This document shows positions 24,501 to 33,500 of a stretch of DNA of 64,000 nucleotides, piece by piece; the first letter of the stretch is position 1; each line of letters opens with the position of its first letter. The notes beneath the pieces were generated by a model. It was not told where the DNA came from and did not search any database. It saw only the letters and a list, made by a program, of their open reading frames with translations. Position numbers and translations under genes: made by a program. This DNA comes from Xenopus tropicalis (taxonomy: Eukaryota > Chordata > Amphibia > Anura > Pipidae): the NCBI RefSeq assembly GCF_000004195.4, contig NC_030677.2, positions 68,720,222 through 68,784,221 of the forward strand, in the 5' to 3' direction.

Positions 24501-27500
24501 GACCGGGCGGTCCTCAGAACTTTGCCTTCCTTCGTGCCTAAGGTCGGCTCTTCCTTTCACATCAACCAGGACATCACCATCCCGTCCTTTTGTCCTCAGC
24601 CTTCCTCGCCTAAGGAAGTAGCCTTGCACGCCTTGGATCCGGTCCGGGCGTTAAAGTTCTACCTCAACCGCACCAAGGACATTCGCCAGTCCTCAGCCCT
24701 CTTCATTGTGCCCGCCGGCCCCCAAAAGGGTTCTCCGGCCTCCAAGGCTACCTTATCCCGTTGGATTAGGGAAGCCATCCGCAGAGCATACATTGCCAGA
24801 GGCAAACAGCCGCCCCTTCATCTCAGGGCTCACTCGACTTGGGGAATTAGCACCTCTTGGGCCTTTAGAAACAGGGCCTCAGCCGAACAAGTCTGTAGGG
24901 CCGCTACATGGTCCTCCATTCATTCCTTCACTAAATTTTACAGATTTGAGATTTTTGCGGCATCTGATGCTCATTTCGGGAGAAAGGTGCTGCAAGCCGC
25001 AGTTACCTAAAACCGTTTCTCCCACCCTTTCTTCTATTGGGGCAGCTTTGGTATGTCCCCATGGTCCCTGTGTCCCACAGACACCTGTAAGAGAAAAGGA
25101 GATTTTGTGATTACTCACCGTTAAATCCTTTTCTCTTAGGACGTTTGTGGGACACAGGGCTTCCCCCCCTGAACCGGTTCCTCTGGAAAGTTTTCTGCTT
25201 ATGTAGATAGTTAAGTTATACTGTCTCTTTCTTTGTTGACAAAACTGGCGCTCTAAGGAAGCTACAGGGGGTATAGTAGCAGGGAGGAGGGGCCTTTTCC
25301 TCTTCTTCCTCTTCTAGTGTCCTGCCTCCTGCTGGTAGATACTATACCCCATGGTCCCTGTGTCCCACAGACGTCCTAAGAGAAAAGGATTTAACGGTGA
25401 GTAATCACAAAATCTCCTTTTATATTGCCATAGGGCTAGGTCCTACCATAAAGGTGTCAGAGCTAGAAGTGCAAAAAATGTAAACAGACAGATACAGCTT
25501 TCAATAGCAATTGCGTTTACAAATTACTTGATAACCTGTGATCATTAGAAAAAAATGTATGTTCGAAAGTTGCTTATAATTACAATTTTTCTTGCTTAGC
25601 AGAGAATAGTTTATAGGTGAGGAGCACTATAGTGGAGAATGAGTCTCATCTCAAAAGCTGGAAGGAGACCTTTTAGATTAGACATATCTATCAAGTTTTA
25701 TTTTTTTTGTCTAAATAAAAGCTGCTTAATTGCTGGGAGATCCAGAGGAAGGTGAAAAAAACTGTTCTGAAGCCTCTCTGATTTGCATCTGAGGGGAGAA
25801 TGCCTTCCTGAATACAAGATGGCCAGTCAGACCAGTCTCTGGATCAACTTTGAACAGGGAGGCCCAGTTATCAACATTTTAGTTTTCATGGTTTTTAAAA
25901 CTACAATTAAAGTCGCAGTTTCACAACTTTTTCCACATGGACTTTTTCAGTAAATGTCAGACATTCCTGAAAATGAGTTTACATTTTACATTTTTAAAAA
26001 GAAAGAAATGCGAAGTTACAGTTTTAGTAAATCTGCCCCTTAGTCTAGTCTTGTTTGCCCACCTAAATCAATCCCGTTTAAGTTATTACTGGACCATACA
26101 ACAGACCTGCTTTCCTACAAATGAAAATGCATGTTGTTAAAGCGATTGTCATGTCTTGTGTGTTTTCATTTCATATTTGTGTGGGGTTTTTATTTTTCTT
26201 TATTTAACCCACTTCCTTTCTTACTCTAAGATCAGCTAGAGAGGTTCTGATTTTGTTAACCATTATTGTTTTGTTCATATGCAGTTAGCCTTACAAGAGG
26301 AGAAGTTAAAACTAGAAGAGGAGGCTTTATATGCTGCACAGCGGGAAGCAGCGAGGGCAGCCAAGCAAAGAAAGATTTTGGAGGTGAGGGAAGGAAGACC
26401 CTTCTGAAACATCTTATTGTAGAAATAGGAATATAAATTATTCTTATTATAGGCTAGCCTAGTTTTTTGGGGGATATTTAGACACTCCTGTATTAAAAGT
26501 AAGGATGCACCACATCCCAGATTGTGTGTGTGTGTGTGTGTGTGTATGTATATATGTATGTATATCTTTATTTATAAAGTGCTACAAGGATATGCAGTGC
26601 TGTACAATCTAAAGGTGGCCATAACAGTGGATCATTTGGTTTGGTGAGGTTGCCAAACAAGTGGATTATCTTCTGAAATGCCCACCTGTGGTGGGCGATA
26701 TTGGGCTAAACTATTTAATTAAAACTATGGGTATATGGACCGTTGAACCGAGGACCACATCAACGAGCCAATGCAGTCCCAGATCTGACAGGAAAATCAA
26801 ACCTGTATGATCGAGATCTGGGCAATTTTTGCCCAGTTATTGGTCAGGTAGGCCTGTTGGTAGTGTTCAAACACACTGTAGGTAGATAAACTGCCAAGTT
26901 GGTCTGAAGGACCCAAATAGGCAGATTTCAGCTGCCTGTGTATGGCTACCTTTACAGTGTACAAAAGTGCACACAGGTACACATACTATAATAAATACAA
27001 TGACTAAGTATAAATACACAGATTAAGTACCACTTGGTCTGAGATACAGCAGGAATGAGGTCCCTGCCCTGTAAAGCTTACAATCCTACCCTTTTTTTGG
27101 CGGAATTCAGCTGAATCCTAGCCTTTTCAACAGGATTCTGAATTAGCCAAGTGCCTGGCTGAACTGAATCAAAATACTTTTGAATTTAGTTTGTGATAAA
27201 GCCATATCCTTTGTGGATGATTCAGTATTTTGGCCACTTCCGGAAAAGGTGAATTAAGAGTAAAGTAAGAAACTGTAGTGTTCAAGTTCAGCCCCTTTAC
27301 AAAACCCCTTTGGCAATCCAGAAGATTGGATAAATTACATTTATTGCTAATGCAAACAGCAATTTTCATTAAAGGAGAAGGAAAGCTAAAAACTAAGTAA
27401 GCTTTATCAGAAATATCAACATTTTCCCCAATCTAGTTTGGAGCTGGAATCCATTCTAACAAGTTATGTTAAAGCAGCTTAGTTTTCCTCTTGTATACAG

Positions 27501-30500
27501 TTACAGAATGGAGTCACTGGTGGATATCTCTGCACTTGGGCCATCCTTTATCATAATGTACAACAAACAGACCCACAGTCATAAGAATAGTTACAGTACA
27601 TAATGGGGCGTATTTATTATGCTGTGTAAAACTAATTTGCGAAAAAACGGAGTAAAAAGCTGTGTAAAATAAATGGAAAAGATTGTCGTCTGAACGCCGT
27701 ATATTACGCCGTTATTTTCCATAAGTTCCGGTGGAAGAAAAAACGTGTAAAAAAATTTACACCGATTTTCCGCAGTTTTTACACGGCGAAGCCTGGCGAT
27801 GTGTGGCGAATTTTCTCGCCGTCTTTTACACAGCATAATAAATATGCCCCAAAGTGTTTTATCCATCTGGTAGGGTTTTCGCTGCTAGTGAATCTCAAAG
27901 CTGCATCCCTGCCCTTCATAACTTGGAGAAGTAAAACAGCTACTGGCCATCTAAGATTTGTGCAAGCCACACGAGTAGAGAGAAGGGTGAACTAAATATA
28001 CAGATTATGTAATTAAAGTAGATTTAAGATATGTTCCTTTTTCACCTGTGGACCTAATAAAAGGATTTTATTTTTTTTTACTTTACCTCCCCTTTAAAGT
28101 GGACCTGTCACTCAGGCATAAAAAGCTGTATAATAAAAGTCCTTCTCAATTTAAATATGAAACCAAAAGCCATTTTTTTTATTAACATATCCATACCCAT
28201 TATAAAAGCATTTAAAAATCCCAGCTGTCAATCATATATTGCTTACCCCGCCTCTATGCCTTAGGCATAGAGGTGGGGCAGACAGTTACTTTCACTTTCA
28301 ATTCAGAACTTCTTAGATGTTGCTGCTCTCCTCACATTCCCCCTCCCTCCTCACCATCTAATTTCGTAACCAGTGCATGGACATGAGTATCAGGTCCCCC
28401 CATACTGGCACAGAAACAAGATTTTGGCAGGATGCAAAGCTTGCCTTAATAACAGTGTCCACAAAATGGCGCCTGCCTGTTTGCAGCAATTGTGAATTCC
28501 AAGGCTGAAGAAAATGAGATTAAAATGATTTCTACAGTGTAGGTGACTTTTATTTTGCTTGTCAAACACAATAGAAAACAATTTGGAATTATTTCTTAGG
28601 GTGACAGGTGCTCTTTAAAGTAAAGTGTATTGACCAAAATAGGCAAACCATCATAGGAAGATGGCTGCATCATTCTTGTCTTTTCACAGTTGATGGGTAG
28701 ACTAAGTACACGGCCCCTACCAGTGTAGTATCCGAGAATAGATGTGTGACTTGCTTACCTATATAGTTTGTAACTGTAAATTAGATGTGTAGTCAGATTC
28801 AATTAAATTTAACCACACGGGAGGGAAGAGCCCCAATATATAGTTGGCAGGTCACTCCAGTTTGTTTGCGTAAACATTAATTTTGGTGGCTATCTAAAAA
28901 TTTTGTTTGCTTGTTGAGCAACTTGTTTTAGTGGTATAACAGACAGCATGCATACAACCACAGTGTAAGTAATATATAAATAGGGAATTATATAGAAATA
29001 TAACACTGCTAATAAAAGTATAAGATGTACAAATAGGGTTAAATGAAATAAAAAAGCATTGCTAGGGAGACAGGTCCCAACCCCAAGGTATTTGCCATCT
29101 AAGTGAAAGCAGCAAAACCTTTCATAGCATTAAGGAAATAATGTGTGTGCATATGCTTTGCAGAGTTAGTTACTAGAGTAACTAATGGAGGAAATCTGAC
29201 TGAAAGAGGGATTCATTTTTAGGGAGCCTTTGAAATGTACAATGTTTGGCAACGTGCTGACTGCTTATTTTGCAGGTGTCTATAGAAGTAGAGAGAAGTC
29301 ACTGTGTGTAATGTATGCTGTATTTATAAAGGTTAATTGAAATTAGTGTATCGTAGAAGATGGAGATAGCATTATCGGTTTATGTTTATTTTTGAAGTTA
29401 TGGGACGTCCGCTTGTGTGTTTGAAATGAGATAAAGAGAAAAGATAAAGGTTTGTGCAGGCACCACTTTTTAAGGGAATCGAAAGAAAAAAAAAATCAAA
29501 GAAAATAAATAAAAATCAATGCCGGTTACAGATCTGAAATGGGTCTGATACTCTTTTTCTTGAAGTAAATAAGTGAGATTGAAACGATCAGCACTGCTAT
29601 CATTTCTGTTGATGCAGTTCCTTGAATGCCCTACACTTTAACTTTTGTTGGATAGTCCCCAGAGGATCAGCATTTGTATCTAATCCGTTAATTTATTTTA
29701 GTTACCCATTTATACTTTCTACATTGTCATGTCATTATTTCATCTATCTTTACTGCAGTATTTGACTTTTATTTTGTCTTTAGCAACACAGGTTGCAGTG
29801 GATAAAGCAAAGAGCACTAGCAGCTAAGAATGGAGAAGATGCAAGGTATGGGTATGTGGCATTGCAAGGCAGCTCAGCAGAATCTAAAAGCCCAACTTTT
29901 AAAGATTATAGAATAATTGCAAATGTAGAATCTGTTAAGGTCCGCCATTTTTAATTTTCTATTTAGCGCATGTATTGTCAGTTCTGTTTTTGAGATGCAG
30001 TGCAAAGTGCACCTTCCTGGAACTCTATGCCCAATGCAATTGAGAGACACCCACTAACCTTAATGTAATGTTTTCATCTTACAGCTCTGTTTCAGAAGAT
30101 TTTGAAACCTACTTGCAGAATCTGAAGTCACAATATGGAGCTTTTAGGAGCAGCAGTAAGTTCAACATAACTGTTACTACTAAAATTAAAGTTAAAACAA
30201 ATGGGACTAGAAATGCTGTATTTTATATAATTAACATTCTGTAACTGAGAATTTTAGTAGAATGAATTCAGGTATACAAAGTTGTTGTTAGCAGTTCCCC
30301 ATCTTATGAACTTGTTAGGCCACCTTTTGAGTGTCACAATAATCTTAGGCTAATGCTTCACGGGTGTATTTTTGACAAGCCGAAAAATGCTTTCTGAGAA
30401 TACGCCCCGCTGCTGTAAATTCAGCCTACCTTGTGCCTGCACCCGAATAAATGGAATACGCTTGGGTGCAGGCACATGTAGCCGATATCCGCCAAAAAAC

Positions 30501-33500
30501 GCGAGACTTCATATTTAGGTAGAGGCATTTTTAAGCTTATGGAACGTATTCTCGGCAAGCCTTTGTCGGCTTGCCAAATATACGCTCCATATGCTACGTG
30601 TGGCATTAGCCTTGGGAGTCATCAGAACATTAGCAGAAAATTGGTTACATCTGTCACATAGGTCAATGCTACAGCGCAGCTGAATATTAATGATTCTGAT
30701 GCAGAATGCCTTGGTGTTTTTGCCGCTATGTAATTTGAATGGTTTACAGGGCAGGTGCAGTGAATCAGCAGGCAAGGAGATTGGGAGCTACTGGGTCACC
30801 TATAATATCCAATCAGCAGGTAGCATTAGCTAGTCACCTGGGCACATCTTAAAACTTTATATTCCTCCTAAAGTGTATAATCTCTAGCCTGATTATTTGT
30901 TGATTTTAGTTTTCCTTTAAGACATCTATGGATGCTGTTTGCTCCAAGGTATACCTAATAATCTACAGGGATTGATAATGCTGAGAGGGCTGGTTGCATT
31001 GGCATTTTCCAAGGATTTAGGACAGTTTTCTCAGCAGAATATCTAACCAGATATTACAGGGGATGTTAAGTGCTCCTAATAATAAGAGATTCAAGTTATT
31101 CTTATATTTATTATTATTTTCTTAAAGTTTCAAAAATATAGCCTCCAGTTCTGCGGTCTGTGTTCCTCAAGGAATCCATGTGGTCACCAGTTGCTCTATG
31201 TTTTCATTGTATTGGTAGACAATCAAAAGTGAGAATACATGATGCGCTATGTTTACTCACTGCTAATTAAGCTAGTGCGACAGACCTATCACTAATGTAT
31301 GTGCAAACGTGTGTGTTCTAGTTTTAATGCAAACTGTAATGTTGCAGATTTTCATATATTACTATTATTATATATATATTATAATGTTTGTCCTTCCTGC
31401 GTGTACTTTTCTAAACTGTAAAATTGTAACTGCTTATCCTAAATGCCCTTTATAAATAAAGTTATACATACATAGTTTACTGTAACTGATGCACAAGTAT
31501 ATCAGCCAATAGTTATACAGGTATGGGACCTGTTATCCTGAAACCCAATATCCAGAAAGCTCCGAATTACGGAAAGCCTGTCTCCCATAGACTCCATTTT
31601 TATCAAATAATTCAATTCTTACTGGATGCAAAATAATCCTATTGGGTTGAATTAATGTTTTATTGATTTTTTAGTAGACTTAATGTATGAAGATCCAAAT
31701 TACGGAACGACCCCTTATCCGAAATACCCTTGGTCCCGAGCATTCTGGAAAACGGGTCCTATACCTGTACTCTGCTTTCACCACAAGATATTATGACATT
31801 AAGGGCAGATTTATGAAAGCACGAATTTGGGATTGTTAAAAGTACAATTGGAAAACATTCGGAGCAACCACGATAATTTCTGATGTGCGAAAATTCGCGT
31901 CGTACGAAAATATTGTGGTTGCGATCCAAAAGTTAAAAAATTTCGTATCTGAACGATTGTAAACAATGCAAAAACCTTTCTGATTTGAAACTTCAATGCA
32001 TGATTTTGGAAGCCTTTCATAGGACTCAATGACACTCTGCAGCTCCAACCTGACCAAATGAAAGTCACGATACCAAAGCTTCAATGAATTCCGAAATGTT
32101 TGTAGCCATTGTGACAAATATGATTTAGTTGTGGAAATTAACGCAAACCACAAAAAAGTTGCAGAATTTAACGAAAATATTGTGGAAATAACGCAAAGAT
32201 CTAAAAATTTGTACTCATTCGTACTTTAATGAATGGGCCCCTTAGTCTAACATTTATCCATAGTGTTTAGGCTGGAGTGCCCAAAATCCCCTAAAAGCAC
32301 TGGTACTGACTGTTCTCATCCTCTTTTGTGTTTAAATTGTGTTTGCTGGGGGAAGGTATAGAGGGAGTAAAATTAAGTGTGGTTTTGGGACAGGTAAAAT
32401 AGGAAACACTGGAATATTAGCGTGAGTCAGGGTAAATAAGGTTTAAAGGTTTAAGAAAGCGATGTTAGGACAGCAGAGTGGGGATGAGACTGGTATAGAG
32501 AGACTGAGGCAGAAAAGTAAAGAGCTGGGGTAAAAAATGTATTTAAAAAAGACAGGTGCAGATTGTACATTCACTTTGCTAAGCATAAATTATATTTGTC
32601 CACTGGCATCTGGTGCTTGTCGTTCACATAAATAGAAACTCACTGTCACCACTTGTGTAAAAGGCAGATTTGTTAGTGAGAGGCAGTTTCCATGTAAGTG
32701 AATAACAAGTGACACAGATAGGTAGCTAGTGCTTCTGTGATGGCTGAAATATGCAGTAGCATGGTATTTTTGCCATTACCCTAATAAATGAATTCTTGAG
32801 AAAAACATATTTTCTCATATCCAGCAGTCTGGCTAAAATTATATTTACAGCAACTAATTACGTTTCACATTTCATTCAGGATTGTCTTCTGAAGCAAATG
32901 TATTGACACCCAACACAGAAAGCAGCTGTGATTTAACTACAAAAACAAAGTCAACAAGCGGGAATGATGATAACACATCTCTTGACCTTGAGTGGGAAGA
33001 TGAAGAAGGTAGGTGGTACTACTGCTTGTGAAGTCGGTCATACAATAGACTGCTCCTGTAAGGGCTCTGGCACACGGGGAGATTAGTCGCCCGCGACAAA
33101 ACTCCCTGTTCGCGGGCGACTAATCTCCCCGAGTTGCCATTACCTGCCATCCCACCGGCGAACATGTAAGTCGCCGGCGGGATGGCACACGCGGCGGCGT
33201 GATTTCCCGAAATCGCCGAAAAAGCCTCGCGAGTCATTTTTGGCGATTTCGGGAAATCGCGCCGTCGCGTGTGCCATCCCGACTTACATGTTCGCCGGTG
33301 GGATGGCGGGTAATGGCAACTCGGGGAGATTAGTCGCCCGCGAACAGGGAGATTTGTTGCGGCGACTAATCTCCCCGTGTGCCAGAGCCCTAAAGTGTAC
33401 ACTCCGCATTTCTGACCTTTTGGTTCTGACTCTTGAAACAATGTAGTCCGTTCTCCTCTAGCTCCTTTAATCAGCTGTCTCCTGCTACTGTTTTAGGAGT

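Larger units (their letters stand above)
19635..25431 (+). mobile_element. DIRS-like tyrosine-recombinase retrotransposon, full length, defective
   Basis: The 5.8-kb element has inverted terminal repeats (19635-19780 and 25241-25431) whose inner edges are CGCCAGTTTT and its complement. An internal complementary region (about 25056-25160) carries the complement of the left tip (CCCACAGACACCTGTAAGAG) joined to the complement of the right tip (ACTCACCGTTAAATCCTTTT). This arrangement is diagnostic of DIRS elements, which replicate through a circular intermediate. Order: gag, reverse transcriptase-RNase H, tyrosine recombinase in an overlapping frame. It sits in AP1AR intron 5, gene-sense. Two point changes inactivate it. 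Confidence 0.93.
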
